From: Streptococcus sanguinis
Lineage (GTDB): Bacteria > Bacillota > Bacilli > Lactobacillales > Streptococcaceae
Direction of reading: 5' to 3'
Length of the DNA: 64,000 nt
NCBI RefSeq assembly: GCF_026781265.1
Contig: NZ_JAKUVC010000002.1
Coordinates: 558,001 to 622,000 of the forward strand
Part shown: in pieces, positions 49,457 through 57,069 of the stretch
Position numbering within the stretch: position 1 is the first letter of the stretch
Layout of the letters: the number at the start of each line of letters is the position of its first letter
Position numbers and translations under genes: made by a program
Notes under the pieces: model-generated
What the model was told of the DNA's origin: nothing
What the model saw: the letters and a program-made list of their open reading frames with translations, nothing else
Database searches by the model: none

Positions 49457-49494
49457 ACAAAAGAGAAAGGCTAGCTTTCTCAAAACTTTAACCA

Positions 49495-50334
49495 TTATAC
49501 CACATTACAGCCCCAACCGCCATAGTTTCCGTTAAATTTTTTCACAAATTCAACCAAAGTCCAAACATTCTGGTTCAAATCAAAGATTTCTGTCGTATCC
49601 ATACGAATCACGTGCAGCTGATATGGTTTGTCCGCATCTTCTATCTTTTCAGCAGATACGAGGCTGTAGCCCAACGCTTCAACTTCCTTTAGAAAACCAT
49701 CTCGGTCTTCCTCAGACGCAAAATAGGCCCAATGGTCAATCTCGCGCTCCTGACTATGGTCATCGCCGTCCTGCTCCAGCTGGTACCAGACCCGCTGGTT
49801 GAGAATGGTCTGATACTCGTATTCATTAGGATAGAGAAAGTCAAAGTACTGATCCCACTCCTCATCTTCCAAGGTCGCTGAGTCATAGCGGCGGTCTGGA
49901 AAGTCGCGCATCACCTTGGCAATTGGCTCCAGATGGCTTTTCTTGTCTTGCAGATAGTAGTAAAACTCAATATTTCCATCTGTCGTAATCACACCAACAT
50001 GAATGCCACCGACCTGGCCCAAAGCCTCAGAAAGCCGATCCTCAATCACATTCAGCTCTTTAAACTCATCACTAGATGGAAAACCTGTCTCCCCATCGTA
50101 CTGGAGGAGCGTTACCTTGAGCCTCATAGCATAGGCATAGAGAGGATAGGGTGCCTCATCAGCAAGAGCAAGATTCAGACGGATACTAGCCAACTTGTCA
50201 TCAATATAGGTTGAGAAAGATCCCCACTCACTCGGAAAAGGATCCTCAGCAGGCACATCAAGCACTGCTTCTTCTACCTTTTCTACTTTCTCTTCCTCTT
50301 GCTTCTTACCAAACAGATTCTTAAAAAAACTCAT
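49495..50334 (-). CDS. DUF695 / RraB-like domain protein
   Basis: This 279-residue cytosolic acidic protein begins MSFFKNLFGKKQEEE. An N-terminal DUF695 domain (about 35-165, with WGSFSTYIDDKLASIRLNLAL and the late EYQTILNQRVWYQLEQDGDDHSQ) is followed by an RraB-like ferredoxin fold (about 175-250, REIDHWAYFASEEDRDGFLKEVEALGY then YQLHVIRMD). RraB in E. coli inhibits RNase E; streptococci use RNase J and Y instead, so that role cannot be carried over. The function is unknown. It has its own good promoter. Confidence 0.75.
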   Translation of the reverse strand: MSFFKNLFGKKQEEEKVEKVEEAVLDVPAEDPFPSEWGSFSTYIDDKLASIRLNLALADEAPYPLYAYAMRLKVTLLQYDGETGFPSSDEFKELNVIEDRLSEALGQVGGIHVGVITTDGNIEFYYYLQDKKSHLEPIAKVMRDFPDRRYDSATLEDEEWDQYFDFLYPNEYEYQTILNQRVWYQLEQDGDDHSQEREIDHWAYFASEEDRDGFLKEVEALGYSLVSAEKIEDADKPYQLHVIRMDTTEIFDLNQNVWTLVEFVKKFNGNYGGWGCNVV

Positions 50335-50407
50335 ATCAAACTTCCCTTAATACTTATGAAATCGACCAACTAGAAATACCAATATTTCCTTTGACATTAC
50401 TAACATC

Positions 50408-50436
50408 ATTGTATTACTTTTTCAGACAGAAATCAA
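50408..50436 (-). promoter_or_regulatory. promoter of the DUF695/RraB-like gene
   Basis: On the - strand TTGATT (plus 50431-50436), a 17-nt spacer and TACAAT (plus 50408-50413), about 74 nt upstream of the start codon. Confidence 0.65.
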
Positions 50437-50459
50437 GATTTCCTGAAGATCGCAAAAGC

Positions 50460-50484
50460 AAAAAAACGCTGATTTCTCAACGTT
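50460..50484 (-). terminator. tmRNA terminator
   Basis: AACGCTGA (50465-50472) and TCAACGTT (50477-50484) form a stem with one G-U pair and a 4-nt loop. A T run follows on the - strand. Confidence 0.65.
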
Positions 50485-50504
50485 TTAGAAAGGCTTTGAA
50501 ATAA

Positions 50505-50850
50505 TGGAGCCGGTGGGAGTCGAACCCACGTCCAAACACCTGCTAACACATTTGTCTACAACCATAGGCTATGTATTGGTTTAACTTAACTTTGACACAT
50601 AGCTCAGGCCCAAGTCAAGCGAGTCTATCAATCTCTTGCAAAATCCCTAGACCAGATTTTGCTGTAGCTTGCTCATAATAAGACCTGTCATCAGACACAA
50701 GCAATCCGAATCGGGTCACGCTGGCTGGTTTTTAGGCAGCTACAGCGTAAGAATTGTTATTTTTTGCAGTTATATTTAACTGGCGTTTTACATCCGCTAG
50801 ATGAGTCGCAAAATGTGCCTCATAATGCCTGTCGAATCCGTAACGACCCC
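50505..50850 (-). ncRNA. ssrA: tmRNA (SsrA)
   Basis: A 346-nt transfer-messenger RNA that frees stalled ribosomes and tags their products. The 5' end GGGGTCGTTACGGATTCGAC pairs with the 3' end CGGCTCC, and the encoded CCA ends at 50505; the T arm GTGGGTTCGACTCCCAC is clear. The tag frame begins at the resume codon GCA (50765-50767) and reads AKNNNSYAVAA to a TAA at 50732-50734, ending in the AA that ClpXP recognises. Pneumococcal tags, as remembered, have an extra Thr (AKNNTNSYA.AA). Confidence 0.97.
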
Positions 50851-50864
50851 AAGACAATAAGAAC

Positions 50865-50893
50865 ATTATAACAGAATCTGCTAAAAAAAGCAA
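50865..50893 (-). promoter_or_regulatory. ssrA promoter
   Basis: TATAAT (plus-strand ATTATA, 50865-50870) with a weak TTGCTT -35 at 50888-50893 and a 17-nt spacer. The -35 lies in the T tract of the upstream terminator. Confidence 0.55.
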
Positions 50894-50912
50894 AAGCCTG
50901 CACGCAGCAGGC
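50883..50912 (-). terminator. dnaG-rpoD operon terminator
   Basis: GCCTGC (50896-50901) and GCAGGC (50907-50912) form a GC-rich stem with a 5-nt loop, followed on the - strand by TTTTGCTTTTTTT. Confidence 0.7.
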
Positions 50913-50931
50913 CAGCACTTACTATCAGTTC

Positions 50932-51270
50932 TTAGCGAATCCCCAAAGCAATCCGAGCATAACGGCTCATCTTTTCCACCGTCCAAGCTGGGTACCAAAC
51001 CAACTTAACATCCGTCTTGGTAACCTCGGGAACATCTGACACGGCGTCATAGATCTGGTCAGTCAGAAGATCCGCCAGAGGGCATCCCATGGTTGTCAAG
51101 GTCATATCGATTTCCGTCTCCCCATTGGTCTCGTCAAAACGGATTTCATAGATCAAGCCTAGATTGACAATGTCAATTCCCAATTCTGGGTCAATGACTT
51201 GCTCCAAGCTCTCTAAAATACGCGTTTTAATCTTTTCAACTTCTTCAGGGCTATATTTTTGTTCTGACAT
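50932..51270 (-). CDS. MIP18-family (DUF59) metal-sulfur cluster assembly factor
   Basis: This 112-residue protein has the MIP18/PaaD fold: ILESLEQVIDPELGIDIVNLGLIYEIRF at about 14-41, then the conserved TMGCPLADLLTDQIYDAV with the invariant Cys, and a final VKLVWYPAWTVEKMSRYARIALGI. Relatives such as SufT help iron-sulfur cluster maturation. It follows rpoD with a 121-bp gap and appears to be the last gene of the dnaG-rpoD operon, an arrangement I recall in other streptococci. Confidence 0.85.
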   Translation of the reverse strand: MSEQKYSPEEVEKIKTRILESLEQVIDPELGIDIVNLGLIYEIRFDETNGETEIDMTLTTMGCPLADLLTDQIYDAVSDVPEVTKTDVKLVWYPAWTVEKMSRYARIALGIR

Positions 51271-51391
51271 GCAATATCCTCCTTATAGATAGAGCAAAAA
51301 TTTCAAGTTAGCTTGAGGGGGCCTTTGTTTTCAGCTAGGATTGCCGGCTTGACGTTTTCCTGCTCTGCCCCCTCGTTGCGCTCTTCTGTTC

Positions 51392-52504
51392 TTAATCTTC
51401 AATAAAGTCTCTGAGTGGTTTGCTGCGGCTTGGATGGCGGAGTTTACGCAGGGCCTTGGCTTCAATCTGGCGAATCCGCTCGCGGGTTACATTGAAGACC
51501 TTGCCGACATCTTCCAGTGTCCGCATTTTTCCATCGTCCAGACCAAAGCGCAGACGCAAGACGTTTTCCTCGCGGTCTGTCAGCGTATCCAAGACCTCAT
51601 CCAGCTGCTCACGAAGAACGACACGAGTTGTGTAGTCGACTGGGTTTTCAATCACTTCGTCTTCGATAAAGTCTCCCAGATGACTGTCATCTTCCTCACC
51701 GATAGGTGTCTCCAAGGAAACTGGCTCCTGAGCAATTTTGAGAATCTCACGAACCTTGTCAGGTGTCATATCCATGCGCTCAGCGATTTGCTCTGGTGTT
51801 GGGTCTTGACCTAATTCCTGCAAGAGATTGCGCTGCTCACGGACTAGTTTGTTAATGGTTTCCACCATGTGGACCGGAATCCGAATAGTACGAGCTTGGT
51901 CAGCAATCGCACGAGTAATGGCCTGACGAATCCACCAAGTCGCATAAGTTGAAAACTTAAATCCTTTGGTGTAGTCAAACTTATCAACGGCCTTCATCAG
52001 CCCCATGTTTCCTTCTTGAATCAAGTCAAGGAACTGCATACCACGGCCGACGTAGCGCTTAGCAATGGAAACAACCAGACGAAGATTGGCCTCAGCCAGA
52101 CGTTGCTTGGCCTCCAAGTCTCCCTGTTCTACCAAGATAGCCAACTCCTGCTCTTCTTCATTGCTGAGAAGGGGCACAACCCCGATTTCTTTCAGATACA
52201 TGCGGACTGGGTCATTGACCTTAGCCGAATTGCTGCCCAAGAGCTCTTCATCCGTCAGCTCCGCTTCTTCCTCTTCAGTATTCAAGACGCGCGCGCTGGG
52301 ATTTCCTTCCTTATCTGTAATTGAGATGCCAGCATCCTGGATGCGCTGCAGCAAATCCTCAATTCCATCAGCATCCAAAGTGAAAGGAATAACCAGTTGG
52401 TCATTGATTTCATCATCTGTCGCAACCCCTGTCTGCTTGTGGTTGCGGATAAATTCTGCAATTTGAACGTCTAATGTTGTTACTTCTTTTTGTTTTGTAG
52501 CCAT
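51392..52504 (-). CDS. rpoD: RNA polymerase primary sigma factor
   Basis: This 370-residue sigma-70 (SigA) recognises housekeeping promoters. It has region 1.1 ([20 protein letters not shown]), region 1.2 ([11 protein letters not shown]), region 2 ([45 protein letters not shown] and [13 protein letters not shown] for the -10), region 3 ([13 protein letters not shown]) and region 4 with the HTH ([26 protein letters not shown]). It lies 2 nt after dnaG, so they are cotranscribed. Confidence 0.98.
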   Translation of the reverse strand: MATKQKEVTTLDVQIAEFIRNHKQTGVATDDEINDQLVIPFTLDADGIEDLLQRIQDAGISITDKEGNPSARVLNTEEEEAELTDEELLGSNSAKVNDPVRMYLKEIGVVPLLSNEEEQELAILVEQGDLEAKQRLAEANLRLVVSIAKRYVGRGMQFLDLIQEGNMGLMKAVDKFDYTKGFKFSTYATWWIRQAITRAIADQARTIRIPVHMVETINKLVREQRNLLQELGQDPTPEQIAERMDMTPDKVREILKIAQEPVSLETPIGEEDDSHLGDFIEDEVIENPVDYTTRVVLREQLDEVLDTLTDREENVLRLRFGLDDGKMRTLEDVGKVFNVTRERIRQIEAKALRKLRHPSRSKPLRDFIED

Positions 52505-52506
52505 TC

Positions 52507-54291
52507 CTACTCCATTCTTCTTTTTTGCTCAATCAAGCGCTCCAACTCGGACAGGGCTGTATCCGTATCTCCGCTGTGAGAGGCTTCTCGAATCTTCTTA
52601 CTAATAAACTGATTATGCTTGCGCAAAATCTCCCGTTCTCTGGTTTCTTCCACTTCTTTCAACTCATCTTCCAAAACCTCATCAGGCAAGTCTTCTTCTA
52701 AAACCCGATACCAAGCCTGTTGGACATTGTCCGACAGCTGAGACAAATCCTGCGGTGTCACCTCACCATTTGCCAGCAAAATCTCATACAAGGCTTGCAA
52801 GTCCTCCGAGTCAAAGACAAAGTCTTCTCTAAGCCTGTATTGGTTCAAAATCAAAGGATGATGCATCATGCGGTGGAAGATATGATTTTCCGCCCTCGTC
52901 AGCTGACTCAGCCGGTTCGAAGGCGAAAACTGCATGACGACTGTTTGAGACTGCTGAGTGGGCGCCTCCTGACTGCGACTAGAGCGCTCAGCCAGCCGGC
53001 TGTTATTTACCGTCTGCTCCACCTGCTGATAGTCAAAGTCCGGCAGCAACTCAGCCAGCATGTATATATAGGAGTTCTGCGCTGTGATGGACTTGGTTTT
53101 CGCAATAATCGGTGCCATCTTCTCTACAAACTCAATCTGAGCCTGCAGATTTTCAATATTATCTGGTTTCAGATGATGCAGCAGAAACTCCACATTACTT
53201 ATTCGCGTTTTACTCAGCAAATGCTGCAAGTCTTCCTCAGAATTTTTAGCGAGAAATTCATCGGGGTCCAAATTATCCGGAATCCGAACAATTTCCACCG
53301 TCATATCTCTCAGCTCATCCAAAGCCTTTGCAGTCGCTGCCTGTCCTGCCCTATCTCCATCGTAAGACAGGATAATCTTCTTGCAATACTTACTCAGATG
53401 CTGGACATGCTCAGGTGTCAGAGCTGTTCCCATAGAGGCAACCGCATTTTCAATCCCAGCCCGATAAGCCGCAATCACATCCATGAAGCCTTCCATTAGA
53501 TAAACCTCATGGCTCTTCTTGATAACCGGCTTGGCCTTATCCAGATGATAGAGCTCGTAGCTTTTATTGAAAATAGCGGTGCTGCGACTGTTTTTATACT
53601 TGGCCTGATGCCCGTCTGAAGCCGCTGCTTGCCAAATCCGTCCGGAAAAAGCCACAACCTGCCCACTGTCATTGGTCAGGGGAAACATAATCCGATTCTG
53701 AAAGGCATCATAGACCAGATTATTCTCCGCCAGATTGAAGAGGCCCGAGTTCATGATGGTATTCTCATCAAATTTGCCAGCCATACTCTTATGAAGATAA
53801 TTCCCCTCATTAGGAGCCAGCCCGATTTGAAAATGCTTAAGAACATCATCTGTCAGACCCCGCTGGTAGAGATAAGCCCGCGCTTCCTCTCCCATTTTGG
53901 TCGTCATCAGGACCGCATGATAAAACTTGGCTGCCTCGGTATGGATATCGTAGAGAGCCTGATACGGATGGCTTTGTCTCGGTCGGTCATTGCCTGCTGT
54001 CTCCAAAGCCAAAGGAATCCCTGCCCGATCTGCTACAATCTGCACAGCATCCATAAAGGAAACGCCTCGATAATCCTCAATGAATTTGAAGACATCGCCC
54101 GACTTGCCGCAGCCAAAACAGTGATAGAACTGCTTGTCCTCTACAACGTTAAAAGAGGGCGTCTTTTCACCGTGAAAGGGACAAAGCCCTAGATAATTCC
54201 GCCCGGCCTTGGTCAAGGCCACCGTTTCTCCTATGACATCGACGATATTGACGCTGTTTTTAATTTCAGAAATGATTTCTTTATCAATCAA
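52507..54291 (-). CDS. dnaG: DNA primase
   Basis: About 594 residues from the TTG at 54291 ([21 protein letters not shown]), chosen because GGAGG lies 9 nt upstream; the ATG at 54315 would put that site inside the gene. The zinc-binding domain has [11 protein letters not shown] and [12 protein letters not shown], the RNA polymerase core holds [17 protein letters not shown] and EGFMDVIA with the TOPRIM segment [13 protein letters not shown], and a C-terminal helicase-binding region follows. It makes RNA primers for replication. It heads the dnaG-rpoD macromolecular synthesis operon. Confidence 0.96.
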   Translation of the reverse strand: MIDKEIISEIKNSVNIVDVIGETVALTKAGRNYLGLCPFHGEKTPSFNVVEDKQFYHCFGCGKSGDVFKFIEDYRGVSFMDAVQIVADRAGIPLALETAGNDRPRQSHPYQALYDIHTEAAKFYHAVLMTTKMGEEARAYLYQRGLTDDVLKHFQIGLAPNEGNYLHKSMAGKFDENTIMNSGLFNLAENNLVYDAFQNRIMFPLTNDSGQVVAFSGRIWQAAASDGHQAKYKNSRSTAIFNKSYELYHLDKAKPVIKKSHEVYLMEGFMDVIAAYRAGIENAVASMGTALTPEHVQHLSKYCKKIILSYDGDRAGQAATAKALDELRDMTVEIVRIPDNLDPDEFLAKNSEEDLQHLLSKTRISNVEFLLHHLKPDNIENLQAQIEFVEKMAPIIAKTKSITAQNSYIYMLAELLPDFDYQQVEQTVNNSRLAERSSRSQEAPTQQSQTVVMQFSPSNRLSQLTRAENHIFHRMMHHPLILNQYRLREDFVFDSEDLQALYEILLANGEVTPQDLSQLSDNVQQAWYRVLEEDLPDEVLEDELKEVEETREREILRKHNQFISKKIREASHSGDTDTALSELERLIEQKRRME

Positions 54292-54379
54292 GAGACAATA
54301 CCTCCAATTTATCATAGAATATCATTCTATATTTTATAACAAAATGAAGCAAATGTAAAATATTTGACAAACAAATATC

Positions 54380-54408
54380 TTGTAGATGTCATATAAATAA
54401 GCTATAAT
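54380..54408 (+). promoter_or_regulatory. mscL promoter
   Basis: TTGTAG (54380-54385), a 17-nt spacer and TATAAT (54403-54408), 37 nt before the start. A perfect TTGACA at 54364-54369 lies upstream but is 22 nt from the nearest TATAAA, too far to be an ideal pair. Confidence 0.55.
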
Positions 54409-54445
54409 ATAATCTCATTAATAAATTCTTGAAAGGAAAGAAAGA

Positions 54446-54829
54446 ATGTTAAAGGATCTTAAAGAATTCTTGCTGCGTGGGAATGTGATTGATTTGGCAG
54501 TCGGTGTGATCATCGCCAACGCTTTTGGAGCAATTGTCACTTCATTGATTACTGACGTAATCACTCCTCTCTTCCTCAACCCAATTTTGAAAGCTGCACA
54601 CTTGAATCAAATTGCTGATCTGAAATGGAACGGGATTGCCTATGGTAACTTCTTGAGCGCTGTAATTAACTTCTTGGTAATCGGTACTGTTCTCTTCTTC
54701 ATCGTTAAGTCTGCTGAAAAAGCACAAAGCCTTGCTAAGAAGAAGGAAGAAGCTGAAGAAGCGCTAGCTGGACCAACTGAATTGGAAGTCCTACAAGAAA
54801 TCAAAGCTTTGTTGGCTGAGAAAAAATAA
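54446..54829 (+). CDS. mscL: large-conductance mechanosensitive channel
   Basis: This 127-residue pentameric channel opens under membrane tension to release solutes on hypo-osmotic shock. It has the typical start MLKDLKEFLLRGNVIDLAVGVIIANAFGAIV (TM1, the pore helix), a periplasmic-side loop, TM2 at about 70-92 (FLSAVINFLVIGTVLFFIV), and a charged C-terminal helix. Strong AAAGGAAAG ribosome site. Single-gene unit with a terminator, divergent from dnaG. Confidence 0.97.
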   Translation: MLKDLKEFLLRGNVIDLAVGVIIANAFGAIVTSLITDVITPLFLNPILKAAHLNQIADLKWNGIAYGNFLSAVINFLVIGTVLFFIVKSAEKAQSLAKKKEEAEEALAGPTELEVLQEIKALLAEKK

Positions 54830-54837
54830 AGAGAATT

Positions 54838-54863
54838 CACTGATGAAAATCAGTGTTTTTTTC
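54838..54863 (+). terminator. mscL terminator
   Basis: CACTGAT, loop GAAA, ATCAGTG and then a T run (54838-54863). Confidence 0.8.
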
Positions 54864-54907
54864 TTGCCTATTGCTCACAATCATCCCCTTCTCTCCAAAG
54901 AGTGAAA

Positions 54908-54936
54908 ACAAAAAACAGACCGGAGTCTGCTTTTTT
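54908..54936 (-). terminator. rpsU terminator
   Basis: CAGAC (54916-54920) pairs with GTCTG (54925-54929) with a short loop. T runs follow on both strands, so it can work in both directions. Confidence 0.6.
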
Positions 54937-54942
54937 GTTCAA

Positions 54943-55119
54943 TTAGAATTTTTTACGTTTACGAGCTGCTTCTGATTTGCGTTTGCGTTTTACAGAAGGT
55001 TTTTCATAGAATTCACGTTTGCGTGTTTCTTGAAGAGTACCAGCTTTAGTAACCGCACGTTTGAAACGACGAAGTGCATCATCAAGTGATTCATTCTTGC
55101 GTACTACTGTTTTTGACAT
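54943..55119 (-). CDS. rpsU: 30S ribosomal protein S21
   Basis: 58 residues from the ATG at 55119 ([21 protein letters not shown]), preceded by a GGGAG ribosome site; an upstream in-frame ATG at 55143 adds eight unrelated residues. It is very basic, ending [15 protein letters not shown], as usual for S21, a late-assembling small-subunit protein near the anti-Shine-Dalgarno site. Single gene with its own strong promoter. Confidence 0.98.
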
Positions 55120-55153
55120 TTTTTTCACTCCCTTCAAGTCCAAAATCTATATA

Positions 55154-55182
55154 ATCATACCACATATAGAAAAGAGTGTCAA
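55154..55182 (-). promoter_or_regulatory. rpsU promoter
   Basis: On the - strand TTGACA (plus 55177-55182), a 17-nt spacer and TATGAT (plus 55154-55159) with TGTGG before the -10; close to consensus, 35 nt before the start. Confidence 0.8.
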
Positions 55183-55228
55183 GTTTTTTCTGTAACTTGG
55201 ATGTATTTCCACTTCTTTTTAGACTAAG

Positions 55229-55257
55229 AAGACCAGCTGCATATTGCAGCTGGTCTT
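55229..55257 (-). terminator. VTC-DUF4956 operon terminator
   Basis: AAGACCAGCTGCA and TGCAGCTGGTCTT form a perfect 13-bp stem with a 3-nt loop, just past the DUF4956 stop. The T tract on the - strand is weak, but the hairpin is very stable. Confidence 0.65.
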
Positions 55258-55264
55258 TAGTGCT

Positions 55265-55948
55265 TTATAATGTTTTACGTTTCTTAGCAATTTTGGAAAG
55301 TGAAATGTCTTGAACCTTGTTATAACGTATAAACTGCTGAATGAGGTCTCGGTCATTCACATCAGGATTCAAGTCAACAACATAGTCCAGCTTGATAGAC
55401 TTCTTTTCAGCTGACTTGAGAGAGGTCAACTCAGCTGATTTACAAGCTGTTTCAAAAATAGCATCAAAGAGTACTTCGTAGTCAAAGTCAGCTGGAACTT
55501 GAACCTGAACATAACGTCTGGTCTGACTGACTGAAGTAAAGCTCATCTTTTCAAAGAGCATCCAGATGCCTGAAATAGCTAGAGTAAAGACAATTCCCAA
55601 TGCTACAAATCCCATCCCTGTTGTAATTCCGATAGCCGTCGCCATAAAAATGGCTAAGAGCTCCTTAGAGCCACCTGCAGCCGACCGGAAACGAATCAAG
55701 CTGAAAGTCCCTGCTACGGCGACACTGGTACCCAGATTTCCATTAACCAAGAAGATAATAATGGAAATAATAGCTGGCAAAAGAGAGAGGGTGACGACAA
55801 ATTCCTTAGTATAAATTGTCTGGTGCTTATAGACCTTGGCCAAGATAATTCCTAAAACCACACTAGTTGCTAGTGAAAAAATCAATGCTAAAGGATTAAT
55901 CTTAATCTCCATAGAGGAGTAAATACTGTTAAATAAATGATTGAGCAT
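55265..55948 (-). CDS. DUF4956 membrane protein
   Basis: This 227-residue protein has about four N-terminal membrane helices (near 17-38, 48-68, 77-95 and 103-133) and a soluble C-terminal domain (about 140-227). The conserved DUF4956 stretch SLIRFRSAAGGSKELLAIFMATAIGI is present. In many bacteria this family sits beside VTC-domain proteins, as here (11 nt downstream), and may be the membrane partner of a polyphosphate-synthesis complex. The biochemical role is unknown. It shares the VTC operon and its predicted BlaI-type operator. Confidence 0.85.
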   Translation of the reverse strand: MLNHLFNSIYSSMEIKINPLALIFSLATSVVLGIILAKVYKHQTIYTKEFVVTLSLLPAIISIIIFLVNGNLGTSVAVAGTFSLIRFRSAAGGSKELLAIFMATAIGITTGMGFVALGIVFTLAISGIWMLFEKMSFTSVSQTRRYVQVQVPADFDYEVLFDAIFETACKSAELTSLKSAEKKSIKLDYVVDLNPDVNDRDLIQQFIRYNKVQDISLSKIAKKRKTL

Positions 55949-55959
55949 AGATTACCCCC

Positions 55960-56691
55960 TCAGGCCTTGACTGTTTGAGTCAGCCTTTCTTTAGTTTTCA
56001 GGTAGGCTTTGCCGTATTTAGAGAAGGACTGGTCTTCTAGTCCATATTTATTGAGAATATCAGCCAGCCACTGAGGATATTGACCAGGAACCTTGATTTC
56101 CATAATCACCTTGTCGTCTTCCAGCAAGGGCAGTCCATAGCGGCCTAAAGCCAAGTCTACATCATAATCTCGATAGCGGATGTTGGAATCAACTGTCACA
56201 CGTACCTTTTTATCTTCCAAGCCTCTCATAGAGTAGCGGTCATAACTAATCACCATTTTTGGCTTCAAGTCTATATAGCGCTCCTGTAACTGTTCTACTT
56301 CTGCCTTGACCCGGTCATCAGAAATAGTATGGTCTGCCACACCATTCACGATATAGTTGGCCACAGAGAGAGGATTAGAAACCAAACGGTATTTGAAGCC
56401 TACTTCATCGCGTTTCTTCTTGATTTCTAAGAAAACTTGGCTATCATCATTCGGCTGTTCAGCATAAGTACGCATCCGCATCTTTTCGCGACCACCTTTT
56501 CTGGCAATGGAATCCTGAATCATCTGGAACTCATCATTATCAAAATATACATTGGAAATGGTTGATGTCGCATAATCATCTGCGGTGAGGTAAGGTCTCA
56601 TGTCAGCCTCAAGACGAGCTAACATTGCCCGGTCAAGAATATACTTCGTTTCGATCCGTTGGAAGTTTGTTTGGATTTGCTTTTGTTTCAT
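55960..56691 (-). CDS. VTC-domain (polyphosphate polymerase-like) protein
   Basis: This 243-residue protein is almost entirely a VTC domain, the catalytic tunnel of yeast Vtc4, which makes polyphosphate from ATP. Basic and acidic tunnel residues are seen in FQRIETKYILD, MRMRTY, VFLEIKKKRDEVGFKYR, ISYDRYSMRG, RVTVDSNIRYRDYDV and VIMEIKVPGQYPQWL. The metal-binding Glu residues of the triphosphate-tunnel fold are kept. It lacks membrane helices and probably works with DUF4956. Polyphosphate synthesis has not been shown; an RNA-triphosphatase-like or other tunnel activity is possible. It is the first gene of the operon. Confidence 0.85.
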   Translation of the reverse strand: MKQKQIQTNFQRIETKYILDRAMLARLEADMRPYLTADDYATSTISNVYFDNDEFQMIQDSIARKGGREKMRMRTYAEQPNDDSQVFLEIKKKRDEVGFKYRLVSNPLSVANYIVNGVADHTISDDRVKAEVEQLQERYIDLKPKMVISYDRYSMRGLEDKKVRVTVDSNIRYRDYDVDLALGRYGLPLLEDDKVIMEIKVPGQYPQWLADILNKYGLEDQSFSKYGKAYLKTKERLTQTVKA

Positions 56692-56710
56692 TTGAATTCT
56701 CCTTTGATTC

Positions 56711-56720
56711 TACAAATGTA
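56711..56720. promoter_or_regulatory. BlaI/CopY-type operator box 1 (VTC leader)
   Basis: TACAAATGTA matches the TACA-N2-TGTA dyad exactly and extends to CTACA..TGTAG. It is about 20 nt upstream of the VTC start codon, next to its ribosome site. Confidence 0.65.
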
Positions 56721-56824
56721 GTTTTTGCTTTTAAAAGAAATAGAGCTTCCGCTCTGCATCCTACAAGCGTCTGGATAAGATTTGCTTTCTTCTCCTTTCC
56801 AAGCAGTATTTTTCAAAAACATTC

Positions 56825-56834
56825 TACAAAAGTA
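56825..56834. promoter_or_regulatory. BlaI-type operator box 2
   Basis: TACAAAAGTA, one mismatch to TACA-N2-TGTA, just downstream of the VTC promoter. It is part of a 26-bp direct repeat with box 3 (ATTCTACA..., then GTTTATAAAT, at 56821 and 56847). Confidence 0.6.
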
Positions 56835-56846
56835 GTTTATAAATAT

Positions 56847-56875
56847 ATTCTACATTTGTCGTTTATAAATGTCAA
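56847..56875 (-). promoter_or_regulatory. VTC-DUF4956 promoter overlapped by operator box 3
   Basis: On the - strand TTGACA (plus 56870-56875), a 17-nt spacer and TAGAAT (plus 56847-56852). Operator box 3, TACATTTGTC at 56851-56860, overlaps the -10 and spacer, so a bound repressor would block transcription. The blaI promoter is built the same way. Confidence 0.8.
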
Positions 56876-57022
56876 GAAAAAAGATAAATAATCTTTCAGT
56901 TTTTTTAGCATTAGGAAACGAAATGCAAACTGTAAGCAAAATCGACCTAAAATAAAAGATAAACTGATGACTAGCTGCTCTTGGAGGATTGCCAAATCCC
57001 CCTTTGAGAAGATAATAAAATT

Positions 57023-57059
57023 CTACCAGTCTAAGCTTTTAAGAAACTTAAACTGGCAG
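57023..57059 (-). terminator. blaI-blaR1-like operon terminator
   Basis: CTACCAGTCTAAG (57023-57035) pairs with CTTAAACTGGCAG (57047-57059), 13 bp with two G-U pairs. TTTTATT follows on the - strand. Confidence 0.65.
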
Positions 57060-57069
57060 AATCCTTTAT

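Noticed and set aside
50732-50998. An 88-codon frame on the - strand ending in AKNNNSYAVAA.
   Set aside because: It crosses the tmRNA 5' region; only the last 11 codons are translated, as the proteolysis tag. It is not a protein gene.
54364-54397. TTGACA with TATAAA as mscL promoter.
   Set aside because: The spacer would be 22 nt. The TTGTAG/TATAAT pair with 17 nt is more credible, though its -35 is weak.
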